Source: Bryum argenteum (lineage: Eukaryota > Streptophyta > Bryopsida > Bryales > Bryaceae). From it: a stretch of DNA of 64,000 nucleotides. How positions within the stretch are numbered: position 1 is the first letter of the stretch; the number at the start of each line of letters is the position of its first letter. The notes beneath the pieces were generated by a model. It was given only the letters and a program-made list of their open reading frames with translations, searched no databases and had not been told where the DNA came from. The position numbers and the translations under genes are program-made. Below are positions 22,922 through 33,069 of this stretch, in pieces. The stretch lies in NCBI GenBank assembly GCA_037043015.1, contig CM073326.1:16624345-16688344 (forward strand), read 5' to 3'.

Positions 22922-24076
22922 ATGAGCAAGCGGCGGTTACATTTACAGTGTTCTTCAAGCTTTCACAACTTGAACCTCATCAGCTACCCGATACTACAAA
23001 TTTCGCAAATTATCCCAATGGAGGGTTCTGTGAATACACCTCACCTGCCTCAGCTCCCATGTCTGTCACAACTCGACATTCTCATAGAACTACATCGCAA
23101 GAAGAGAACTACAGCACATGAGTGCAGAGCTGCAAAGCCGATAGTGAGTCCTGCAAAACTGCAGGGAAGTACCAGCGAAGAGGCCGACGGTGGCGACAAG
23201 GCTGCTACAGCGGCGCTGGAAGCGCAAGGAGATAGTCGCGAGAAGGCTGCTACAGCAGCCGTTTCACTGCAGGTCTTCCGACCAGTAGAGAAGGCCGACG
23301 CGGAGAGCAGCTTACTGGACGTTCTTGAACTGGAGCCTCTTGAACGAGGCGAGTGCTCCAACGACGCCGGCTGGGGCGGAGAGCCAGTAAACGTGGTTGG
23401 CTGGGATGACTGCGAGGTAGCCAAATCGCATCAGTGGAGGCATGATTGTCATGAGCTGCGGTCTTTGACCAGAGGAGAGCTGATCACCGGGTCTTCTAGG
23501 GAGGCGCAGCGTCGTTCACGTCGGCATCGCCTGCTGTCGCAGGAGCTGATCATCGGGTCTGCCAGGGGGGCGCAGCATCGCTCAAGTCGGCGTCGCCTGC
23601 TGTCGCCGGAACCGATCACCGGGTCTGCCAGGGAGCCGCATGGTCTCGCAAGTCGGCTTGGTCTGCTGTCGCCGGAGCTGCCTATAGAGGCCAAAGCTGC
23701 AGCTACTGTTGTACCTGCATTAGATACTGAGTTGTCTAGGATTCGTTTGCACGCTTGGGCACTGCGAAAACAATTGCATACTGAACAAGTTCGTGATCTA
23801 TTATTGTTGTTAGATCCAAAGCATTTACGTAATCTAGGCTTGCGCAAGAAATGTAGAGCGTGGCCTCACTCACCACAACCTTGTAATTTCCGCCATCACT
23901 TCTACAGGCAGGCTGCACATGTTTTGGGGTGGGTAGATCAACAAATCTTTGACGAAGAATTTGTGGACATTGTTAGAAGCACTTGGCCGGATTCTCCAAA
24001 TGGCACCAAAACGCAGATCTCACAAGAAGACAAAACAGGTAAACAAGCACTTGATCTCATAATGCTTGACTTCTAA
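22922..24076 (+). CDS. Unknown ORF carried by the piggyBac element
   Basis: An open frame of 384 codons from the ATG at 22922; I recognise no family. The N-terminal half is Ala/Glu-rich. The centre has three 22-residue repeats of the form ELITGSSREAQRRS...LLS. The C-terminal third (LDTELSRIRLHAWALRKQL onward) has ordinary globular-protein composition with many charged and aromatic residues. A possible GT donor after QEDKTG (about 24038) and an acceptor before 24117 could join it to the next frame, but the phase does not fit. It may be a domesticated or captured host exon or a second element protein. Confidence 0.4.
   Translation: MSKRRLHLQCSSSFHNLNLISYPILQISQIIPMEGSVNTPHLPQLPCLSQLDILIELHRKKRTTAHECRAAKPIVSPAKLQGSTSEEADGGDKAATAALEAQGDSREKAATAAVSLQVFRPVEKADAESSLLDVLELEPLERGECSNDAGWGGEPVNVVGWDDCEVAKSHQWRHDCHELRSLTRGELITGSSREAQRRSRRHRLLSQELIIGSARGAQHRSSRRRLLSPEPITGSAREPHGLASRLGLLSPELPIEAKAAATVVPALDTELSRIRLHAWALRKQLHTEQVRDLLLLLDPKHLRNLGLRKKCRAWPHSPQPCNFRHHFYRQAAHVLGWVDQQIFDEEFVDIVRSTWPDSPNGTKTQISQEDKTGKQALDLIMLDF
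23477..23674 (+). repeat. Three tandem 66-bp coding repeats
   Basis: Units at 23477-23542, 23543-23608 and 23609-23674 each begin GAGCTGATCA-CGGGTC or a close variant and encode 22 residues. The third unit is the most diverged. A similar GGGTCTGCTAGGGAGG block recurs once in the N-terminal part of the transposase frame near 24688, suggesting shared origin. Confidence 0.75.
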
Positions 24077-24116
24077 GTCTCATGAAACACACTAAATCTT
24101 CAATATTTTGATGCAG

Positions 24117-24434
24117 ATGGAGTGGGACGGAATACCAATACGTCGCAGTGCGAGATTGTGTGTGGAGCCCGGGCCAAGCACAGCCTCTTCCACCCCTCCA
24201 TCTAGTGAAGACGACGCTCCTAATCCTCCACGTTATCCTCAACATGAGTTGTCTGATCTCGGTGATGGTGTTCAAACATTTGCTCTTCCAGACACTGAAG
24301 TAGATTTCAATATTGACTACATTACTTCTCAAGAAATTGCTAGATACTACTCAAGCTCTGAAGATCCCATTCAGACAGCGAAAACGATAGGGGTGGAGGT
24401 CTCGAAGATCTACTGTGGCCGCCGGAGGTACTAA
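24117..24434 (+). CDS. Short acidic frame upstream of the transposase
   Basis: Opens MEWDGIPIRRSARLC at 24117, directly after a good acceptor-like TTTTGATGCAG, and runs 105 codons with a Pro/Ser/Glu/Asp-rich composition. It ends one base into the next ATG. It may be the first coding exon or the N-terminus of the transposase, displaced by a frameshift or separated by an unrecognised intron; its acidic disordered character fits the N-terminus of piggyBac transposases. I cannot choose between these. Confidence 0.35.
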   Translation: MEWDGIPIRRSARLCVEPGPSTASSTPPSSEDDAPNPPRYPQHELSDLGDGVQTFALPDTEVDFNIDYITSQEIARYYSSSEDPIQTAKTIGVEVSKIYCGRRRY

Positions 24435-26856
24435 TGCAGGCTCGAAATTACGGAGCGACCTCACGCAAGCGACGCAGCAGTTATCGGAGGAGTTCTCCTG
24501 CAGCCGAACCAGCATCACCGTCGGAGCACGCTGCTGGAGGCGCTCGGACCTCGGGGCACGCTGCCGAGAGCAGTCGCCGGGGCTCTTCGACGAGATCGGA
24601 GCAGGTGAGCGGTACTGGCCCCATGCCAGGCGGAGCTGCGGTCTTCAACGGCAGGCAAGAGGCCAACGGTGGCGCCTTATCGGCGGGGTCTGCTAGGGAG
24701 GTTTTGGGCCCGGATTGGCCTGCCAGCGATGCCCCCGACATGCGTGGGGTTGATGACCAGACGCTGCCAGTAGACGCCGAGATGCTCGCAAGAAATCTGC
24801 AGATTTGTTTTTCAAGCGACTCGCCAACTAGGCAACTCCAGTCAGTTTGGCCAAGGAGTCAACATGATCATCATATGGAGGGTGAGGGCAGAGGGTATAT
24901 TTTGCCACTGCATGGAGGAGGTGTGGGTAACTTGCATAATAACAAGAATCATAACTTCTATAACGAAGGTGACCATACTCACATGAATGGGAATGACGGA
25001 GGAATCTCACCGGTAACAAGGAGAAGAGGCAGACATGGTATTCGGGGTGACTTGAGTGATGACTTGAGTGAGGAAACTCCCTTGGTTGATAGTGATGTAG
25101 AGAGTGATGGTGATGGTCCAAATGTGGGCTCAACCCACAATCAAACGGGACTGAAGTGGGAGTATAGAGATGAGACTTGGGAAAGTCCCCGTATCATGTA
25201 TAATCCTCAACCTATCCCTTTTTGTGGTAATAGGAGAGGCCCTTCAAGAAACTATCGTGTACTTCCCACATTTATGGAGTTGTTTCATTTATTTTGGACT
25301 CCTCAAATCATGTCCAAAATTGTGTTTGAGACAAATAGGTATGCTAATACCCCATCCGGTGAGGGTGGAAGCACTAAGGGTGGACCACAATGGTATGATT
25401 TGACTATATCCGGTCTACAAGCATTTATGGCATTGGCTCTCTATATGGGGTTGAAGGTGCAACCCAACAACAAGACTTATTGGATGAGAGATGACTTGTT
25501 TCAATGTAAGGTGATATCTAGCATATACTCAAGAAATTGGTTTTGGGATTTGAGGAGATGTTTGCACCTTACTAATATGGAGGGGATGCATAGAGGTGAC
25601 CCGGGCTATGATAAGATTGGACAAACACGATGGTTGATAAATAGCATTAGGGAGCGATGCAAAATGGCTTGGTGTCTTGGGAAGCATATTACTATTGACG
25701 AAATGATGATCCGATACAAGGGAACTTATTCCCCTATTCGGCAATATATGCCCAACAAGCCCCAAAAATGGGGCTTGAAAGTATGGTGCTTGACATGTTC
25801 TGCTTCCAAGTTTGTGTACAATTTCAAAATTTATTGTGGCAAGGAGCAAGTTCCCGGTCCCCCTATTTTACCTATTGGGACCGATCCCATAACTTCTAAT
25901 GCAAATAATGGCTTAGGACCGGGTGCCATAGGCCAAAATGGAGGAATTCTACTTAGAGAAGAAGTGGTGGAAGTTTCTAATACAATTGGGGATGCAAGAT
26001 TAGCACACAACGTCGTGATGAGATTGCTTGAAGGTCTTTGGGATGTTGGGCATGTAGTGACCATAGACAATTTTTTCACAAGTGTAGGCCTTTTTACAAC
26101 ACTTTTAGAACGTGGTATGTATGCCACCGGTACTATAAGGGCAAACCGTATTGGTATTCCTACATGTTTGAAAAATGTCAAAGCCTTCAAAAATGTGCCA
26201 CAAGGGACAACAATTTGGAAGATGCATGAGTATGGGAGACTTTCTTGTGTTATGTGGAAAGACAAGAAGCCCGTGCTCCTTCTTTCCACACATGCTATGC
26301 CTATTCAAGCACCATGTGAGAAAGTGGTATGTGTTCCCGCCGGAATGGTGCAATTAGAGAGATGGTCCAAACTTCACCGGTTTTGCATGAATACACAACT
26401 CACATGCGCGGAGTTGATGATGCCGATCAACTCCGTGCATCTTATTCTTGCCAAGTGCGGAGCCACAAATGGTGGCACCGCATCTTCTTTTTCTTATTGG
26501 ATGTCACCGTGTGCAACATGTACATTTACTACTTGGAGTGTGTGACACATGTCAATTCCCACCGACGTGCGGTGACCCCTATGACCCACTTACAATTCAA
26601 GAAGGGGTTGTGTAAAGCCTTGCTAGCGGGGTGGAATTTGAGAAGTTCGGAACCGGAGGACTTTGCGCCATTACCGACCCAACCGGTGATTTGTGTTCCA
26701 AGGTATACCACATTACGGCGGAAATGTGTGGTGTGCAAAGTCCGCGAACCACATTACTTTTGCTCCAAGTGTGGCAATAAGTGGATGTGCCTAAAGCAAG
26801 GTTGTTTTGAGCAATGGCACACCGCCCTTGCTACACGGCGCCAATTCCCTAATTGA
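24434..26856 (+). pseudogene. piggyBac transposase with one frameshift
   Basis: The frame from the ATG at 24434 carries a low-complexity N-terminus, then the DDE_Tnp_1_7-type core. The first catalytic Asp lies in ITIDEMMIRYKG (about residue 422) and the second in VVTIDNFFTS (about residue 545). Near 26337-26341 the frame shifts; the next frame continues with HMRGVDDADQLR (third Asp), a WWHRIFFFLLD helix and a C-terminal cysteine-rich zinc domain (CVVC, CSKCGNKWMC, C, H) ending at 26856. One missing base in a CCC run would explain the shift. The family excises precisely at TTAA without a DNA footprint. Apart from this lesion the core is intact, so inactivation is recent, or the base is a sequencing error. 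Confidence 0.85.
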
Positions 26857-28179
26857 TTATATGTAAGATGCCAATTTCTAATTTTTATTCTCTTTGGCCC
26901 CAATATCTATTTTTATTTCCATTGCAAAGTATTTTTATGTTTGTCGTGATTACATTTATCCACAACCATCTCATTGATTGCAAAATCAAATTTCATGTTT
27001 ATAAATTTTTCACTTCCTTTTTGGGACTTCAGTACAGGGAGTCCAACAGCGTTTCTGAAGCCTTCTTATTTTTTCTCTAACTGTCCCCTTCCCTTGACAG
27101 CTGGAGCGGTGGTGGTGGAATCGAGCTGGCCCTCGGCCTTGTCCAGCTGGGATATTGGGCATGGGGTACGACCTGCATGTCCCCCTCCAGTGGGGAGACT
27201 CCCTTAGACCTGCCATCAGGGAGCTTCGGGGAACCTTGGGGAGCTCCGGTCCCCCTCCCTTTTGTCTAGCAGGCCGTCGTAGGAGGAGGCGATGTGTCGC
27301 CGGCAGCTGCACTCAGTCCCCACCGTAAAGCTTCAAGCTGATTTCTGACACAGCCCCGATTCGCTTTTCAAGAGCCTCCCATCAATCTGTCAGTAGCTAT
27401 GTTGAAGGGAACCCAAAGGGGAGCTTAGAGAACTATTATCTACTACATTCTATAGCTCACACATATAGTTGTTTTTAGCTTGCTTTTATTATAGGAGTAA
27501 TGGCACCAGGCCTCTGCCACCCTTTTGTAATGGGTCCATCGTAGTAAAAGGGGGTTCCAACATTGCATTGCTGCCCCTCTTCCTTTTATACCTATTTTAC
27601 ACGGTTTTACTTCTCAAATTCATAGACATTTGAGATTTTGGAATTTTTGGAAAAAAAAATCGTCTACATTTATCTTTCATACAACCACACAAAACCACCG
27701 TTCACTTTTGTAAGAAGAATTCAGCTCCATGTGGTATTTGAATATGTCCCCAAATTGTACGAGTACATGTCACATAGACCCTGTTCCACAAAAAAATTTA
27801 GATGAAGCTTCTAAAAAGTGATGCAATAGTCAAAATTTTGCACGAAGGTGCCCAACTTAGTTTCCTACATGGAAAAAAATATTAGCAAAATGTTTGGGGT
27901 AATAATTATCAAGTCCCCCTACGCACCATTTACACCATGTCATTCGGTCAAAGCCAAAAAAAACTTTTCAGTCAACTTTGAACGTTATGATCTCACAAAT
28001 GGTAAAGATCCAACGGTTGAAATTTTACATGAAAGTTCCGATTGTAGGTACCTACAAGATCTTACGGTTGGAGTTACAAAAAACTCAAAAAAACTCGACC
28101 ACATGTCAAAGTGGACAAGGTGGTCAAAAATCGCAGTTTTTGGACTTGGAGGTTCCAAAACATGCCGGAGCTTTAGGGG
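26857..28179 (+). other. 3' non-coding part of the piggyBac element
   Basis: Follows the transposase stop. A GC-rich patch at 27100-27350 has no supported frame. The terminal 400 bp (27780-28179) contain the repeat family also seen at 2480-2650 and 20780-20870, and end in the right inverted repeat. Confidence 0.5.
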
Positions 28180-28231
28180 GGATGCTGCTTAGATGTGAGC
28201 CACGAGCAGCGAGCAGCGAGCCACGAGCAGG
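28180..28231 (+). repeat. MULE left terminal inverted repeat
   Basis: 52 bp matching 41124-41175 in inverse orientation with mismatches at positions 3, 4 and 11. It contains an internal tandem GAGC(A/C)GC-type repeat (GAGCCACGAGCAGCGAGCAG), a degenerate version of which continues to about 28266 as GTGAGCAAGGAGCAGG. Confidence 0.9.
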
Positions 28232-28744
28232 AATATGTGAGCAAGGAGCAGGAACATGTGAGCAAGTCACTGTTCATAGTGTAATTTGGAGGAAAATTCA
28301 GTTGATTTAAGTGAAAACTAAACAACTTTTAAGGTATAGACATTAGAAATTCGGATGTAAGAAAGGGGGCCTATAAGCGTGGAATTTTGAAATCCCACGG
28401 CGATAGGATCCATATGTAGAAAAGATGACCATCTCAAAAAAAAAATCACTAGTGACACCATACGGATAAATTAGGAATAAATTCAGAAAACACATATAAG
28501 ACACCAAAGAATATGATATATATCAACCACCGGCAATGACCATAAACCATAGTTTGGAGCGATATACGAAGTTTTGAAGTATTATGGATATACTTGTATC
28601 CTAATACATAAGAGGAAGTACTTCCTACAGTCTGTAAACATGACTTCTATAAGCATAACAACAAATATATTAGTTGACAATGTAATCCTAGTTTAAGGTC
28701 TATGTATAATAACTTGCACAGGGCTAATGAACTTGTTCAACCAT

Positions 28745-31700
28745 TCACTCTTTCTCTACAACTCCAGCAAGCTCTAGAATCTGCATGACCTCGTTGTAGG
28801 AGTATGTAGGCTGGTGAATGAACTTGTCTGTCTCATAGTTCAACTTACATAAGTAACGGAAAACATAATATAGGTGCTTGCACGGCACCCACTTCCTACT
28901 CGCTGCCTTAGAACTCATACCAACAAAGTCTTCGCAGGTACATTGTGGAATAGTGCTCACTGACACAAGGTATGCCTTCTCTTTGTCATTGACAATGGTG
29001 ATGACCACACCACACCCCGGTTGCGGAACCATAGTCACTCCAGTTATGTAATATCCATTCATGTGGCCCGTACTCATCCATCTGTTCTTGTGGTCGGCGC
29101 TAGGGGCATCTGGACTCCGACGACACTTCCTTCCAAACCTCATGCTTGGATGAGCATCCGTGTTGTCAGGAACATGGAATCGAGAACGTAGTATAGGGAT
29201 ATTCACTTGAGTTTGGAACTTCTGCCGAGGTGATAAAGCTTCTTGTTGTTGCAGCTGGAACCCTGCATCTTCAAGCTTCAGAACCTCTTCGCGTGTCAAA
29301 TTCGTACCAAACTTGACAGGCCAAGTAATGGGGACGGGGGGCCAATGTAAAACAAATGGCCTCTTGGTACCCATTACGCAACGATGAATGTCGTCCGGGC
29401 AGAAGAAGAACTCGGCTTCTACATTCCGACCCATTCTAACGTCTTTTTTCATGCCTGCGTAAGTTGGTGCAGGAGTCCCATTTGCCCCTTGTGAAATCTT
29501 GGTTCTACAAGCCTCTCCTGAAATGGATTGAAGCGCTTGACATTGCCTCCCCGAAGACTTCGGAAGACGAGCAATGTGCCATTGCTTGGGATCACAATTG
29601 GACTCCATCACCCTTGTTGTGTGAGAGACGTGGTGTTGAGGGCTTTTCAGAGACTCCTCAATGCGTTGCCTGGTTGACCTAGTGTTTGGCTTGGGAATAG
29701 AATAGTTTACCTTATCCGGGCGATGCGAATCAAACTCAGAACCCGGTGGTAAATTCAGCTTCCTCTTAGTGGAACCAAAAATCTCAGCCCCTTCAAGAAC
29801 AATTGGATGATCAAGGAGATCTCCACCGCCAGGGAATGACTTCATGGCAGCGGCAATGAGCTTGGGATCACCGCTACTTGTTGCTGCCCTTAGCTTCAAA
29901 GCGGCTTTATCGGGGCCCTTCCCTTGCTGTCCACCTTTGAGCCATTCACGATAATTCGTGATCTGCATAAACGCTCGAATCATATCGTCTTGGGTTGCTT
30001 CATATAGGCACTCCATGGTATTGCCAGACTGCATCAGCCACTTGTGATGCACGGACTCTGCTAGATTGCACGAAGGCATGTCTGCCCGTTGCTCCAGTGT
30101 CAAATCCTACAAAAGCAATTGAAGTACGGATGTCAACTTGAGTAGACAATACGCTCTTATTGCCAGGAGAAAAAAAAAAAGGTATATGAGCCTCACCAAT
30201 ATCATTTGGCCACCCCATTGTCTGTATCGATGGTGCCAAAATCCCAACCATTCGGATAAAGAAGACAAGCATTCTTCTCTTGCTGCGCCGGATGTTGCCC
30301 ACCATGCACGAATAGCATGGTATTTCTCGTCAGCCTCCCTTTGGGTCGTTGCATCTCTGTAATTGCGACAAAGTTGCTTGTGCTGGAATTGCATCTCTGG
30401 TTTAATGTACTTCGTCGTATACTTATCAAGGTTTGCAGACCAATGATAAAAGCACGTACGTTCACGATCTTCCATAGGCTCATCCGGATTCCCAGATCCA
30501 TACACCTTTATGACCGCTATCCAATTGGCTTGGGCACTATCCGCCATGAAACCCTTAAAGTTGACATTTGGGACGCCATTTTCTGCCATAACCTTGTTGA
30601 GATTCTCCCAGAAGAGAGAGTCCGGGCAACAAAGATCATCTTGATTGCATATCACAGAAGGCAATTGTCATTACCTTGCAGTATTTGGTGTCGTAAACGT
30701 GGCAGGCCAATGTCGTCCACTCTTTCACTCGTTTAACGTTGTCAAACATAATCCATGCATCTTGTAGCTCACCTCCCACCTGCATACGCTTCACGAGGTC
30801 GACACCACTCCCTTCGAGGTCCACGGACATCTTGAAAATGAATACCTTGTCGTCACATTGTCCTGGGAATCGATTATCATGCACAAACTTGAAGTGGGGA
30901 TTCTTCTTGAGGTCGATAATCCCCTCCATAGGGGCACGCGAGGACTTCACAAGGCGTCTTGAAGCAGAGACGATGTTCCTACAATTAGGAGAGGCAAGAG
31001 GGGCAAAGCGATCCATGACTGATTCGAGACTAGGATGTTTCTCTCCTGGAGTTGGTGTCTTGAACAGAAAATCCGCTAGGAAGTTTTTACTTGCTGCCAT
31101 TTGAATAGCCGAGTTTGTCGCCTTTGGAGTTCGTGACACTTCAGATGCCAGGAACTCATACGTGAGATCTAATGAGTCCCTGCAGACGCCTTCCGCCACT
31201 GGATGACTGTGATGGCCCAGATGAATAAATGCACGCTGCATTGCGGGATTGGCACAAGTAACATGGTACAGTTGGGCATCACAGAGAGCTAAGCAAGAAG
31301 GTGGTGTTAGACAAACCTTACACATGAAGGTAGATTTCAGGGGAGGGGGGCCACCAACATGGAATTGAGAGTGCGTAATACCCGTCCATGCTGTATTGTT
31401 CCGGACACCACCATTTCGGAGAAGGTACTCGCAAGAGCCGTTTGCACATTCTAGATGTCCAGCGCACACGGAGCGTCGAAATACGAGGGAGAAGTCGTTC
31501 CTGATGTTAGAGGTCTTGGTAGTGCACCACGGTTTGCCGTCATAGACCTTGTCCATCCCGTCTAGGCTCTTGCCGTATGTTGTAGGAAATCCAATTGGTA
31601 AAGGCGGAAGCAAGAAAATAACATCTCCGTTGTAAGTGGTAGGGATGTACTTGACTTCTGTGACCCTGATGTTGTCGAAGTCGATGTCAGATAGCGCGGA

Positions 31701-32300
31701 TTGGGAACGGGGGCGAACTGCAGTTGCCTTCAAGGCATCTAACATGGATCTGTGTTTGACGGAGAATGTGGGACTACGGGGTGGTCTACCTACACTAGAT
31801 GATGGAGTCCTTTGGAGTTGCGAGTTGTTGTTGCTACGTACAGCACTTGACGACGGGGTCCGTTTGAAAGGAAACGGACAAGTGCTGGCCAGATCGACTG
31901 TCGGAACTATGTCATCATCAGAGTCACTCAAAAGCGTGATGGGCTCCGTGTCTGGCTCAATCTTCACTCACACAGTAGGGGTGAGGAGGACGGTGGAGGT
32001 GATAGAAGCTGGAGTGAGGCACATTGTAGATCCTTGCAATGCTGAGCTCGAGAAGCCAAATACTTTGTAAGACCCAGCTGACAGCATCCAACCTGCAGAA
32101 TCACCTTCCTTACTCTTCAATTGCAGAACAGTCTCCCCTACATCACCGTTATCAGAGATAAGCTCTTGCTCAACATACATTCTACCCATCTGAAGACCAA
32201 ACTTCGCCTCCAAGATCGATTCGTCCACAAAGACCATTCCACCTTCGCCAATAGGCAAAGTGAAGGGGATACCAACACCGTTTGCACGAATGGAGGCCAT
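28745..32300 (-). pseudogene. MULE transposase with SWIM zinc finger, two lesions
   Basis: Exon 1 runs 32300-30198 and exon 2 30106-28745, with a 90-bp intron (GTGAGG/GTAG). About 1,150 aa. Order: N-terminal region; an acidic SUMO-interaction-like ITLLSDSDDD; a Cys/His cluster (CAGHLECANGSCEYL onward) resembling WRKY-GCM/FLYWCH-type fingers of MULE transposases; the catalytic core with D in HVYDTKYCKVM, D in GFMADSAQANW and C-H in RTCFYHW; and a C-terminal SWIM finger (CTCEDF ... CKHL). The element's transposase should bind the terminal repeats and cut both ends. Lesions are an in-frame TGA at 31970-31968 (GTGAGT there could also be read as a splice donor) and a one-base shift near 30640 between CDMQS and DDLCCPDSLFW. 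The start ATG at 32300 is a choice; an upstream exon is possible. Confidence 0.85.
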
Positions 32301-33006
32301 GATCAAACAACGGGTGATAGCACAGTATGTCTGCCTTAGAAGGAACACTAATCGCAAAGACGCATTCAGTTATTCCATAAACCATATGTAGCAGAACAAT
32401 GTTAATACGAGAACCAGATGAAGTTGTGGTTCATTACTGTCAGAGAGAATGAAGAATTTAATTATCTTTTAATTCATTGTCCTACAGCTGTAGACAGATC
32501 TCGTTATAGTATGGATAAATAGGCATCCGCCGTCCACTAAAGTCACGATAGAATGTACAGCAATGTAGCCACATGGAATAGATTACGTCAGGATACATAT
32601 CGGAGTTGTATTTCTAAAACGCATGTAATTAATTATCGCACGGAAATAACTCGTTCAGCAAAAATAGAGAAGCCGCCGGGAACCGAAGTGGTCTACTTAA
32701 AATAAGTCCAGAGTATAAAGTGTTGATAGCTTATTAAAGCTCTTGAGTAAGGGTCACTTTCTGTGTTCGATAATAGTAGCGGAATCAGATCTAGGATGAT
32801 AATATTGTACTCTGCCGTTTATTGAAGATACGCTTACTAAAAGAGCAAATATAATTCAAAATAAAGTTATGTATTAGTGGGGTTCACTAAATTGTGTTTT
32901 TGAAAGGTTGTAGTAGTCGATACTATGTGTACATGTGAAGTGGTTAAAGAGGCATGGATTAGTGTGGTAAAGATGGTATAGAGAAAAGCAGAGTATTTTT
33001 AAGTGA
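32301..33006. promoter_or_regulatory. Central divergent region of the MULE
   Basis: About 0.7 kb between the transposase and the ParB-methyltransferase gene, AT-rich and without a coding frame. It must hold both promoters if the genes are transcribed outward. I see no convincing TATA box or repeated operator. Confidence 0.4.
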
Positions 33007-33069
33007 GTTAGGGTCCTTTCAAAACGTCTACACATAAAGGAGGGTGAAGCGTCTACTCCCACCAGTTAT

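Larger units (their letters stand above)
22477..28179 (+). mobile_element. piggyBac-superfamily DNA transposon, 5.7 kb, right end hit by a MULE
   Basis: The left end CCCCTAAAGCTCC (22477-22489) and the right end GGAGCTTTAGGGG (28167-28179) are perfect 13-bp inverted repeats. The right TTAA is now at 41185-41188 because a 13-kb Mutator-like element inserted at the terminal 9 bp, duplicating CTTTAGGGG (28171-28179 and 41176-41184). The left target site reads TGAA (22473-22476), presumably a mutated TTAA. Inside are an accessory reading frame, a short second frame and a DDE transposase with a C-terminal cysteine-rich domain. Superfamily assignment rests on TTAA, the terminal repeats and the transposase motifs together. 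Confidence 0.88.

Noticed and set aside
28201..28266. A CRISPR-like repeat array
   Set aside because: The short GAGCAGC-type repeats have no regular spacers and belong to the MULE terminal repeat of a eukaryotic genome.
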